DNA of 64,000 bases, taken from CAIWTU01 sp963815135. Its GTDB lineage: Bacteria; Desulfobacterota; Desulfuromonadia; Geobacterales; Geobacteraceae. Location of the stretch: contig CAWFFO010000001.1 in the NCBI GenBank assembly GCA_963815135.1, forward strand, positions 248,001 to 312,000. Direction: 5' to 3'. The first letter of the stretch is position 1. The number at the start of each line of letters is the position of its first letter. Below the pieces are notes generated by a model. It saw nothing but the letters and a program-made list of their open reading frames with translations. It was not told where the DNA came from and made no database searches. The position numbers were made by a program, and so were the translations under genes. This document shows, in pieces, positions 53,557 to 61,488 of the stretch.

Positions 53557-54027
53557 ATGCGCTTTTTCAAGATTCTGTCGATTCTGATGGTGATGAATGC
53601 TGCGGTAATATCGGGATGTGACAATGGTGGAGGCGGAAGCAGTAATGGAACCGGAACCACTAATGAAAGTGGAACTATCAATGGGGCGCCAACCACATCT
53701 TCAGGGGTAACCGCATCTTTGCAGACGATAATCGGCGGTCAGGCAGTCTGCTTGTTAACCATTAAAAATGCTACGACAAATATATGTGGATTTGATGCAA
53801 CACTGGCTTTTCCGTCGGCGGCAACTTACTACAGAGCGGATTCATCGGGGGTGGCTTATGGCAGCCTTGTTTCCGCGAACCCTGTGGGAAATACTTTGAA
53901 ACTTGCCTTGGCGTCTGGGACGGGATTTTATTCGGGGGAAGCGGCGACTATCACTTTCGATTTGAAATCCGCAGTTAATGTTTCGGATTTTTCCGTAACC
54001 AGTTTTACTCCGCATAGCTGTCCATAA
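53557..54027 (+). CDS. Lipoprotein with possible cohesin-like domain
   Basis: 156 residues. Lipobox VISGC with Cys21, then a Gly/Ser/Thr/Asn-rich linker (GGGGSSNGTGTTNESG), then a ~105-residue beta domain: VTASLQTIIGGQAVCLLTIK, CGFDATLAFPSAATYY, GNTLKLALASGTGFYSGEAATITFDLK. The order 'G..V..l..kN....GFD..L.FP', a hydrophobic 'SG.A..I.F.l' and a final strand resembles cohesin modules and their carbohydrate-binding relatives. Set next to three dockerin genes, it could be the anchoring partner in the outer membrane. This is resemblance by eye, not a search result. AGGAGGG lies 5 nt before the ATG. Confidence 0.6.
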   Translation: MRFFKILSILMVMNAAVISGCDNGGGGSSNGTGTTNESGTINGAPTTSSGVTASLQTIIGGQAVCLLTIKNATTNICGFDATLAFPSAATYYRADSSGVAYGSLVSANPVGNTLKLALASGTGFYSGEAATITFDLKSAVNVSDFSVTSFTPHSCP

Positions 54028-54207
54028 TTGAAATCTTTAAGTACAAACCTTTGTTGATTTTTCAATTAATGCATCTTGGTTACAAACAAAAAGCGACTGA
54101 AGTATAAAGATGTCTATAAAAATTTTATAAAATACTGGCAGGGAAGCAGACTGAAGTAAATTATTTTGAAAGAATATTTGTGATTGTAATTATTTTCAGG
54201 TGCATGA

Positions 54208-54939
54208 TCATTTACATCTGAATATTTTCAATTTCTCCTGAAAAGGTTCTTTGAGCAGATATGACTTGTTGGCCAGAGTAGCAATAGCACCTGTTTGTTC
54301 GAGTTTGTTTAATATCCGTGTTGCCGTTTCCCTTGCCACTGATGCGTAGCTTGCGATCATCTGGTGCGTCAGTTTTATGTTGATAATTGTTCCCCTGTCG
54401 TCTTTCACTCCATACATTTGCTGCATATGATCGAGTGCCGCCATGACCCGGCTTTCGGCGCTCTCAAAGCTTAAAACTTTTACCATTTTCCAGGCTTCCC
54501 TGAGACGCGTACACAGCAGGTTGATGATTCTTTGACGGATACCTTCCAGGTTCAGCAGGTAATATTCGAAATCGTTCTTGTGCAGAAGACCGATTATAGC
54601 ATCTTCCTGGGCAATGACAGTTGCCGGTGAGGTGTTTCCGTCAAGAAGTGACATCTCGCCGAAAAATTCTCCCTTCTTGTGGAAAGTAATTATCTGTTCC
54701 CGGCCATCTTCTCTTTGTTTTACTACACGTACTTTGCCTGAATAGACTAAGTACATATACTTTGTTGTTTCTTCTTCTGAAAGGACGATTTGGTCCTTTC
54801 TAAAACGCTTCTTGATTATAACCATGTCAACAAGTCTGGCTTCTTCTGAAGTAAGCTCTGAAAAAAACGGAATGTTCCAATTGGATTTGTTAAAAGCATT
54901 CCTTTGTTGTCCAGTATTCAAGGCTGTGGTTTGTTCCAT
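54208..54939 (-). CDS. Crp/Fnr-family transcriptional regulator
   Basis: 243 residues. N-terminal cyclic-nucleotide-binding fold (VDMVIIKKRFRKDQIVLSEEE, GEFFGEMSLLDGNTSPATVIA) and a C-terminal winged helix-turn-helix (LTHQMIASYASVARETATRILNKLEQTGAI). No Fnr-type Cys cluster is seen, so a nucleotide or unknown ligand is more likely than an Fe-S centre. Divergent from the exosortase gene, with 294 nt between the two starts, so it could regulate the exosortase operon; that is inference. Confidence 0.9.
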   Translation of the reverse strand: MEQTTALNTGQQRNAFNKSNWNIPFFSELTSEEARLVDMVIIKKRFRKDQIVLSEEETTKYMYLVYSGKVRVVKQREDGREQIITFHKKGEFFGEMSLLDGNTSPATVIAQEDAIIGLLHKNDFEYYLLNLEGIRQRIINLLCTRLREAWKMVKVLSFESAESRVMAALDHMQQMYGVKDDRGTIINIKLTHQMIASYASVARETATRILNKLEQTGAIATLANKSYLLKEPFQEKLKIFRCK

Positions 54940-55215
54940 CTGAGCTCCTTCTTAAGATTGTCATATCGCGCCACAAATACTCGGGATAAAAGAAGAAAGA
55001 CAATATATAAACGCATGTCGTACAAAATTTGCCTGGTAAATATTAAAATAAAAAGCATAACAAAAAAGTTTAAATATATAAAAATTGAACTTTTTACTTG
55101 AAAATAATAATGTAAGAAAATATATATGTTTTGCAATTATACAACAGTTTTTCATTGAAGTTAGGTAAAAAATAAAAATATATTTTAAATATTTTTACTG
55201 ATTTTCCGGAAATCA
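54940..55215. other. Divergent intergenic region, Crp/Fnr and exosortase genes
   Basis: 276 very AT-rich bases that must hold both promoters. An imperfect AT-only inverted repeat (GTAAAAAAT...ATTTTTAC, about 55164-55198) sits before the exosortase gene and could be an operator or just composition. No sigma-54 site or PEP-CTERM box was found here. Confidence 0.4.
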
Positions 55216-55233
55216 ATGAAATTAGGGGTCATA

Positions 55234-56091
55234 ATGAATCTCATGGAGGCGCTTAAAGCATACAAGGTTTGGCTGGCCGGTTCGATGTTGCTACTTGTTG
55301 GAGCCTATTATTCGATTGTACCGGACATGATTGCGGATTGGTACCGGGATGATAACTATTCGCATGGTTTTATCATCCCGTTTATAGCCGGCTATTTCCT
55401 CTACGAGCGGCGTGATGCCTTGAAAAGTGCATTGGTGGATCCATGGTGGCCGGGCATTCTGGTGATTATTCTAGGGCTCATGCAGCTGACCGTTGCATGG
55501 TTGGGAACAGAATATTTCACTATGCGTTCTTCATTGATAGTAGTAACTGCAGGAATGGTGCTGTACTTTTTCGGCAGAAAGGTTTTCAAAATAGCAATGC
55601 TGCCGATTTTATATCTAATCTTCATGGTACCTTTGCCTTACATAATTTATGACGCCGTGGCGTTTCCCCTTAAGCTTTTCGTAACAAGGGTATCGGTTGC
55701 ATTTCTGAAAATCGTCGGTATTGCTGTATTGCGCGAAGGCAACATCATCATGTTTCCGGATACAACACTGGAGGTAGCCGATGCTTGCAGCGGAATACGT
55801 TCTCATGTCGCTCCTGGCCTTAAGTGTGGCATATGCATGTTATTCCCAGAATTCCACATGGAAGCGATGGGTCATTATTCTTTCTGCGATACCAATAGCA
55901 ATTTTTACAAATTCCATGCGGGTTATCTTCACCGGCATACTATCGCCCAGTACTGGGGAGCAAAGGCCGCTGAGGGGTTTTTTCATGAATTTGCCGGGCT
56001 TGTGGTGTTTGCCTTTGCCATTGTTTTGCTCATGGCGCTCGGTGCTCTACTGCGAATGAAGCGGGAAATTGGAGATGTTGAAAAGAAGTGA
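55234..56091 (+). CDS. xrtA: Exosortase (XrtA-like) with an internal out-of-frame segment
   Basis: Polytopic inner-membrane transpeptidase-like enzyme that processes PEP-CTERM signals. Helices and motifs fit: WYRDDNYSHGFIIPFIA, DACSGIR with the catalytic Cys codon at 55786-55788, and AAEGFFHEFAGLVVF with the catalytic His at 55984. Between about 55804 and 55947, however, the frame gives nonsense (HVAPGLKCGICMLFPEF), while the +1 frame reads LMSLLALSVAYACYSQNS and TNSMRVIFTGIL, the proper exosortase sequence with the catalytic Arg (codon 55919). Two opposite small indels explain this. Either an assembly error or an inactivated enzyme. ATG 55234 with AGGGG upstream is preferred to ATG 55216. 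Confidence 0.85.
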   Translation: MNLMEALKAYKVWLAGSMLLLVGAYYSIVPDMIADWYRDDNYSHGFIIPFIAGYFLYERRDALKSALVDPWWPGILVIILGLMQLTVAWLGTEYFTMRSSLIVVTAGMVLYFFGRKVFKIAMLPILYLIFMVPLPYIIYDAVAFPLKLFVTRVSVAFLKIVGIAVLREGNIIMFPDTTLEVADACSGIRSHVAPGLKCGICMLFPEFHMEAMGHYSFCDTNSNFYKFHAGYLHRHTIAQYWGAKAAEGFFHEFAGLVVFAFAIVLLMALGALLRMKREIGDVEKK

Positions 56092-56118
56092 CACAACGAT
56101 ATGTAACTGGAGAATTAA

Positions 56119-56751
56119 ATGATTAATACCACCCGCTTTATTTTTGTTTATGCACTTCTGACAATGGTTATCCTGTATATACACTTTCATTCTGACATCT
56201 CCATTCCGACAAACAGAGTTTTTTCGGAATTTCCAGTACAGGTTAGGAACTGGAGAATGATTTCCCAAGCCGAGTTCAGCGACAAAGTGCTGGTCGCTCT
56301 GAAACCTACCGATTACATCTCCAGGCAATATGGCTCGATTGATGGCAGCATGGTCAACTTGTATTTAGGATATCACGGCGGGGGAAAGGACAGCGGAGAA
56401 ATTCATTCACCGAAGCACTGCCTGCCTGGAAGCGGTTGGTACGAGGTATCGACCGGAAAAACATCTGTTGATGTACCTGGCGGGAAAGTCGGGCTGATAA
56501 AGGCGGTATATCAGAAGGGGGATCGAAGCGAATTGTTTCTTTACTGGTTCCAGGTAAAGGGTAGGTCGCTGACTGACGAATATTCCCTGAAACTGGCGGA
56601 AATAACTAACTCAGTAATGTACCGTAGAAGGGACTCGGCGTTTATCAGGATATCCGTTCCCTTTGATACCAATGAGAAAAAGGCCATGGGGACGGCGATC
56701 AGTTTTCTCCAGGATTTTTATCAGGAGATAAATGACTTTCTGCCTAGATAA
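56119..56751 (+). CDS. epsI: Exosortase-associated protein EpsI
   Basis: 210-residue protein of the EpsI/DUF3485 type that accompanies exosortases, sometimes fused to them. One N-terminal helix (FIFVYALLTMVILYIHF) anchors a periplasmic domain with NLYLGYHGGGKDSGEIHSP, KHCLPGSGWYEVS and LFLYWFQVKGRSLTDEYSLK. The HSPKHCLPGSGW motif is the family hallmark. It begins 28 nt after the exosortase. Probably assists sorting or EPS polymerisation. Confidence 0.92.
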   Translation: MINTTRFIFVYALLTMVILYIHFHSDISIPTNRVFSEFPVQVRNWRMISQAEFSDKVLVALKPTDYISRQYGSIDGSMVNLYLGYHGGGKDSGEIHSPKHCLPGSGWYEVSTGKTSVDVPGGKVGLIKAVYQKGDRSELFLYWFQVKGRSLTDEYSLKLAEITNSVMYRRRDSAFIRISVPFDTNEKKAMGTAISFLQDFYQEINDFLPR

Positions 56752-56762
56752 CGAGGCTGAGG

Positions 56763-56786
56763 ACTGGAAATCCCGGGATTTCCAGT
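56763..56786. repeat. Perfect 24-bp palindrome after epsI
   Basis: A 12-bp arm, ACTGGAAATCCC, is followed at once by its exact reverse complement. It lies 11 nt after the EpsI stop and no T tract follows. It could be an RNA hairpin that limits read-through or decay, or a protein-binding site. Confidence 0.6.
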
Positions 56787-57083
56787 AGTGATACCCTTTG
56801 ACATGGTTGACAGAACATTCATATTTGACTTAAACAACTCAAGGAGCGGGACCTGAAGAAAGCCAATGACAGGTCCTGCAGGTGCACACGGAGAATTTGA
56901 AAGTCTGTCAATTCATATTCCCGATGTTACCCATATGGAATTCCGGTATATGTCCATCGTCAGGCTTGCCGGTTTGACTACGCTGAATTCTATATTGACA
57001 GATGTAAGAAGATATATATTTTTGCCGTCCAAAAATCTGCTTTTATGAAGGCCCGGAGAATCTAGCGTCCATTGGAAAACAAT
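56787..57083. other. Leader region before prsK without a convincing gene
   Basis: The region between the palindrome and PrsK has a 60-codon frame (56866-57048) without a ribosome binding site or recognised family, which is not called. Several TTGAC elements occur (56807, 56815, 56827, 56996), but none is well spaced with a -10 box. Confidence 0.35.
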
Positions 57084-59159
57084 ATGTCAGAAATTATCTT
57101 ATCTTCAACTGCATTACTGTTTACCATTTCATATTCGATTTACCTGCTGGTCAGGAGGGACAGATCTTTTTCATCTTCCGTTCTGGCTGTGGCGCTGGTG
57201 GCATTGGGTTTCCTTGAGCTTTTTGACCTTCTCGCCCTTGCCCGGCCGGAAAGCCTGTTCTTGTGGAAAAAGTGTTCGCTACTGGCGGAGAGTATTCTGC
57301 CATTATCATGGTTACTGTTCAGTATTACATATGCGCGGCTGAATGAGGCACGGTCAATATCGATTCTACAGAAAATATGTATTCTGCTCTCATGTTGCGC
57401 CCCCGTTGCGGCGGCTTATTTTCCTGCCAGGTCACTTTTCTACTCTCCGGATTTTACTTCCGAGCACATACTGTTTCTCAGTAATAACGCATTCTATTTC
57501 TATGTCGGTTTTCTTTTATTTATAGTCATATCTCTCATAAACCTTGAGGTTACCCTCGCCAATTCTTCCCGCGGAAACCGTTGGAAAATTAAACTGGAAA
57601 TACTGGGGGCCATGTCGATACTTGCAGGCATGCTCTTTTATTACAGCCAGGGGCTACTTTATCGCACCATAAATATGAATCTGGTGCCGGTCAGATCTCT
57701 TCTGCTGGTGATAGCGGTTGGACTCATGGCCTATTCCCGAATATTTAGGGGGAACGGCGTCAGGATTTATGTCTCCAAGCAGATGGCGTTCAAGTCCGTG
57801 GTTCTTCTTGCTGTTGGGCTTTACCTGGTCGGACTCGGCCTGATGGGTGAAGGAATGAGATATTTCGGAGGAAATTTCCAGCGTACGATGGCTCTGACAA
57901 TTGCATTTCTGGCCGGGATAGGTTTGCTGGTGATGTTACTTTCCCAAACGATAAAGCGAAAAATCAAGGTTTTCCTTCATAGAAATTTTTACAAACAAAA
58001 ATATGATTACCGGACACAATGGCTACAGTTTACCGACAGACTTGCTTCTTCAAACACAGGCGACGATCTTCTGAATGCGATTGTTTACGGATTTGCTGAG
58101 GTTTTTGGTATGGGATGCGGGGCATTGTTCCTTTACGATGACGATGGGGGGACATATGGAATTGCCGCAACATTGGAAATAGAACAAAATTCCGCTTCAA
58201 TTAGCCGGAAGGATCCTCTCATTGAAGTAATTGAGGGGAAGAAAAACATAATTGACCTGCGTGTATACAGGGATGAAAACGAAATTGAATTGAGCAATTT
58301 TATCACCGTGAATACAATGGTCTTTATAATTCCATTGCTTGTTCATGAATCTCTGGAAGGTTTCGTGATGCTGGGAAGGCCTTTAAGCGCGGACGAGATC
58401 TTTGATTATGAAGATTATGATCTGATGACAACTCTTTCCCGGCAGGCAGCCTCGGCAATTTTAAACCTCCGGCTATCCGACGAACTTATGAAGGCTAGGG
58501 AAATGGAAGCAGTCGGCAAATTGTCCGCCTTCATTTTACATGACCTCAAGAATCTCTGCACGACACTGGCACTTATAGTCGACAATGCAAGGAATTTTAT
58601 GGACAATCCTGAATTCCGGATCGACATGCTCGAGTCTCTCGAAAATACAGTAATAAAAATGAATTCCCTTATCCTCAGGTTGAAAAAGCTGGAAGAAAAG
58701 AAATCCCTGCAACGTGAACCTGCAGATCTTCTGGATTTGTCGAGGAAAACAGCAGGCTTGATTACAAACGGTGAAATACTGGTATCCGGCGAACCCGCCT
58801 GTGCCGAAATTGATAGTGAAGAAATGCAGAAACTCCTTCTGAATCTCATCATAAATGCCATAGAGGCTACAGGCGGCAACGGTCCGGTAACATTAGAGGT
58901 GGGTTGTCTAGACATGGCTATCATTAAGGTCAGGGATGAAGGTTGCGGTATGTCCGATGAATTTATAAAAAAGCATCTCTTCAAGCCCTTCAGAACAACG
59001 AAGAAAAAAGGTCTCGGTATCGGACTTTACCAATGCAAGCAGATTGTCGAGGCACATGGCGGTTTGATCGAGGTGGAGAGCAAGGTTGGTAATGGCACTA
59101 CATTTACCATCCGATTGCCTATAGGCGGGGTAGGGTTGAAGGGGAATTTTTATGGATAA
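57084..59159 (+). CDS. prsK: XrtA/PEP-CTERM system histidine kinase PrsK
   Basis: 691-residue sensor kinase (TIGR02916 type). The N-terminal ~290 residues hold about eight membrane helices, then a GAF-like domain (QWLQFTDRLASSNTGDDLLN, GMGCGALFLYDDDG), a DHp domain with phosphoacceptor His in FILHDLKNLCTTLAL (about residue 485) and an ATPase domain: N box LLNLIINAIEATGG, then KVRDEGCGM and KKGLGIGLYQCKQIVEAHGG. It pairs with PrsR, which it overlaps by 8 nt. The signal is unknown. A TTG at 57072 is in frame; ATG 57084 is used here, but neither has a clear ribosome binding site. Confidence 0.93.
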   Translation: MSEIILSSTALLFTISYSIYLLVRRDRSFSSSVLAVALVALGFLELFDLLALARPESLFLWKKCSLLAESILPLSWLLFSITYARLNEARSISILQKICILLSCCAPVAAAYFPARSLFYSPDFTSEHILFLSNNAFYFYVGFLLFIVISLINLEVTLANSSRGNRWKIKLEILGAMSILAGMLFYYSQGLLYRTINMNLVPVRSLLLVIAVGLMAYSRIFRGNGVRIYVSKQMAFKSVVLLAVGLYLVGLGLMGEGMRYFGGNFQRTMALTIAFLAGIGLLVMLLSQTIKRKIKVFLHRNFYKQKYDYRTQWLQFTDRLASSNTGDDLLNAIVYGFAEVFGMGCGALFLYDDDGGTYGIAATLEIEQNSASISRKDPLIEVIEGKKNIIDLRVYRDENEIELSNFITVNTMVFIIPLLVHESLEGFVMLGRPLSADEIFDYEDYDLMTTLSRQAASAILNLRLSDELMKAREMEAVGKLSAFILHDLKNLCTTLALIVDNARNFMDNPEFRIDMLESLENTVIKMNSLILRLKKLEEKKSLQREPADLLDLSRKTAGLITNGEILVSGEPACAEIDSEEMQKLLLNLIINAIEATGGNGPVTLEVGCLDMAIIKVRDEGCGMSDEFIKKHLFKPFRTTKKKGLGIGLYQCKQIVEAHGGLIEVESKVGNGTTFTIRLPIGGVGLKGNFYG

Positions 59160-60519
59160 ACTGTTAATTGTGGATGACAATGAAGAAATACGGAAACAAT
59201 TGAAATGGGGGCTTGGCAAAGAGTATGAGGTGCTTCTTGCCGAAAACGGTAAAGAGGCAATCAGTTTGTTTCGCAGGGCCAAACCGGAGGTTATAACCCT
59301 CGATCTCGGACTCCCTCCACATCCTGACGGAACCGAAGAAGGGTTCCGCTGCCTGGAAGAGATGCTTCTCATTGATCCTGCCACCAAGGTTATTGTAATT
59401 ACCGGCAATGAAGAGAGGGGCAGCGCTCTTAGGGCGGTTCAGACGGGGGCTTGCGACTTCTACCAGAAGCCTATTGAAATAAACGAACTTAAGGTTGTGA
59501 TCAAGAGGGCGTTTCATATACGTGCCATAGAAGACGAAAACAGGCGTCTGCAGACCGCCCTGGAAAGAAATAATACGCAATTCGGCAGTATAGTCGGACA
59601 ATGCCCGCAAATGGAGCAGGTTTTCTCAATAATTAAAAAGGTGGCATCTTCGGATGTGCCTGTATTCGTGACCGGCGAGAGCGGAACTGGCAAAGAACTG
59701 GTTGCCAAGGCAATTCATTTGATGAGCATGAGAAAAGATGGGCCATTTATCCCTATCAACTGTGGCGCCATACCGGATAATCTTCTGGAATCGGAACTGT
59801 TCGGATATGAAAAGGGCGCTTTCACAGGGGCCCAAACAAGAGTCCAGGGAAAAGTCGAATTTTCACATAAGGGAACTCTGTTCCTTGATGAGATCGGAGA
59901 ACTTACGGTTGGCCTTCAGGTGAAACTTCTTCGGTTCCTCCAGGAAAAGGTCATTCAACGTGTAGGAGGAAGAGAGGATATAAATGTTGACGTGAGAATT
60001 GTTTCGGCTACAAATATCGACATTTTCAAAGCGATAAAGGAAGGGGCCTTCAGAGAAGATCTATATTACAGGACAGCCGTTATATCAATACATCTTCCCC
60101 CTCTGCGGGAGCGGGGGAGTGACATAATGCTTTTGGCGAACCTGTTTTTGCGTCGATTCAGCGATTCTCTGAACAGGAAAGTGAAGGGTTTCAGCAGTGC
60201 TGCAGTGGACCATCTTCAGTCATACGAATGGCCTGGTAACGTGAGGGAGTTGGAAAACAAGGTACAAAGGGCTGTTATCATGTCAGATTCAAATTTGTTA
60301 GAGCCGCCATCTTTGGGCATTGCCGAAGGGAATGTTCGGCACATAACGCAGGTGCAGGAAAATATGACCCTTAAAGAAGCAAGAGACAGGGTTGAACGAG
60401 AAATGATTCTCTCAGTTATAAGGGCTCATCGGGGAAATATTGCCAGGGCGGCAGAAATTCTGAGCGTGAGCAGGCCGACTCTTTATGACCTGCTGAAGAA
60501 GCACGGTATTGGTGCCTGA
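59152..60519 (+). CDS. prsR: PEP-CTERM-box response regulator PrsR (sigma-54 activator)
   Basis: 455-residue NtrC-type activator (TIGR02915 type). Receiver domain with DD at 8-9, phosphoacceptor Asp51 (VITLDLGLPP) and Lys near 110 (FYQKPIE); AAA+ domain with Walker A GESGTGKELVAKAIH, the sigma-54-contacting loop GAFTGA, Walker B TLFLDEIGEL; Fis-type helix-turn-helix NIARAAEILSVSRPTLYDLLKKHG. Two PEP-CTERM promoters in this window carry -24/-12 elements and a shared upstream box, which fits PrsR as their activator. Confidence 0.95.
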   Translation: MDKLLIVDDNEEIRKQLKWGLGKEYEVLLAENGKEAISLFRRAKPEVITLDLGLPPHPDGTEEGFRCLEEMLLIDPATKVIVITGNEERGSALRAVQTGACDFYQKPIEINELKVVIKRAFHIRAIEDENRRLQTALERNNTQFGSIVGQCPQMEQVFSIIKKVASSDVPVFVTGESGTGKELVAKAIHLMSMRKDGPFIPINCGAIPDNLLESELFGYEKGAFTGAQTRVQGKVEFSHKGTLFLDEIGELTVGLQVKLLRFLQEKVIQRVGGREDINVDVRIVSATNIDIFKAIKEGAFREDLYYRTAVISIHLPPLRERGSDIMLLANLFLRRFSDSLNRKVKGFSSAAVDHLQSYEWPGNVRELENKVQRAVIMSDSNLLEPPSLGIAEGNVRHITQVQENMTLKEARDRVEREMILSVIRAHRGNIARAAEILSVSRPTLYDLLKKHGIGA

Positions 60520-61239
60520 GTGGTGTTCAGGTTCGTTCGGTCACATTCTCTGATTAATGGAAGTGCATTTCCCAGAGTAGCACCCTTTGCCCTCTACATG
60601 GCTTTCATCGCGCTGGATGAGGGACTTCGCTTTCTCGATGGAAATGGAATTGTAGCTGTTTCCGATCAATTTCTCCTTACCCTGTACCCGTTCAAGGTAT
60701 TGTCGGTTGCCTTGACACTTTATCTTTTCAGGAAAAATTACAATGAGATAAAGCTCGCGGACATATCCAGTCCATTTATCACTCTTATCAGTATTGTCAC
60801 TGGCCTTGCGGTTTTTACCATGTGGATATATATGGATTTCCCCTTTGTAACCATGGGACATTCTGCCGGATTCAATCCGAACTATTTCCATGATTACACA
60901 ACCAGGATTTTTATGATTGTGTGGCGTCTTTTCGGGGCTGTGCTAGTTGTCCCGGTTATGGAGGAACTCTTCTGGCGCTCATTTATTATCCGCTATATTG
61001 TGGCCCAGGATTTTTCAAAGGTTCCAATCGGACTCTTTACATGGCCTTCGTTTTTAATTAGTTCTGTTCTTTTCGGTCTCGAACACCACCTGTTCCTCGC
61101 AGGTATTATGGCAGGGGTTGTCTACAACTTGATTCTTTATTTCACCCGTAACATATCTCAATGTATTATTGCCCATGCAATTACCAATCTTGCCTTAGGG
61201 GTTTATGTGATCTGCTCGGGAAAATGGTATTTCTGGTAA
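60520..61239 (+). CDS. CPBP-type membrane protease of PEP-CTERM loci
   Basis: 239-residue polytopic membrane protein of the CAAX protease-related PEP-CTERM family (TIGR03008 type). VVPVMEELFWRSFIIRY contains the EExxxR catalytic motif, FGLEHHLFLAGIMAG the second His site, and CIIAHAITNLALG the third. GTG start directly after the PrsR stop; a second GTG follows at once. Possibly processes sorted or membrane proteins in this system; the substrate is unknown. Confidence 0.88.
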   Translation: MVFRFVRSHSLINGSAFPRVAPFALYMAFIALDEGLRFLDGNGIVAVSDQFLLTLYPFKVLSVALTLYLFRKNYNEIKLADISSPFITLISIVTGLAVFTMWIYMDFPFVTMGHSAGFNPNYFHDYTTRIFMIVWRLFGAVLVVPVMEELFWRSFIIRYIVAQDFSKVPIGLFTWPSFLISSVLFGLEHHLFLAGIMAGVVYNLILYFTRNISQCIIAHAITNLALGVYVICSGKWYFW

Positions 61240-61305
61240 TTGATTCCGTGCACGCATGCTTCCTCACTTCAATCCATCAACTCATGTAAATGTTTCCTTA
61301 ACAAT

Positions 61306-61322
61306 TGTCGGACTAATTTACA
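61306..61322 (+). promoter_or_regulatory. PEP-CTERM box (putative PrsR activator site)
   Basis: TGTCGGACTAATTTACA. Differs from the - strand box at 43650-43666 only in the three middle bases. It lies 61 nt before the sigma-54 promoter, like its counterpart. TGTAAAT at 61285-61291 also forms an inverted repeat with its ATTTACA end. Confidence 0.72.
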
Positions 61323-61383
61323 GTTTGCCCAAAGCCCTCCTGTGCAGGTACTAAAAGCATAAAAAAAACAATAAGATACAACT

Positions 61384-61399
61384 TGGCATCTTGTTTGCT
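61384..61399 (+). promoter_or_regulatory. Sigma-54 -24/-12 promoter of PEP-CTERM gene
   Basis: TGGCATCTTGTTTGCT: GG and GC are 10 nt apart, as in TGGCAC-N5-TTGC. It lies 89 nt upstream of the ATG at 61489 and downstream of the PEP-CTERM box. Confidence 0.82.
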
Positions 61400-61488
61400 T
61401 AATTGATTGAAAAATAATTAATACAACGAGTGTAAGAGCAATAAAATGCGAATAAAATGTATAAATTAAAAAAGGGGAGGATAAAAAA

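Noticed and set aside
55781..56059. Separate small gene in the exosortase region
   Set aside because: Its first part is the true exosortase continuation in the shifted frame and the rest is out-of-frame; it is not an independent gene.
56866..57048. 60-codon open frame before prsK
   Set aside because: No ribosome binding site and no family resemblance.
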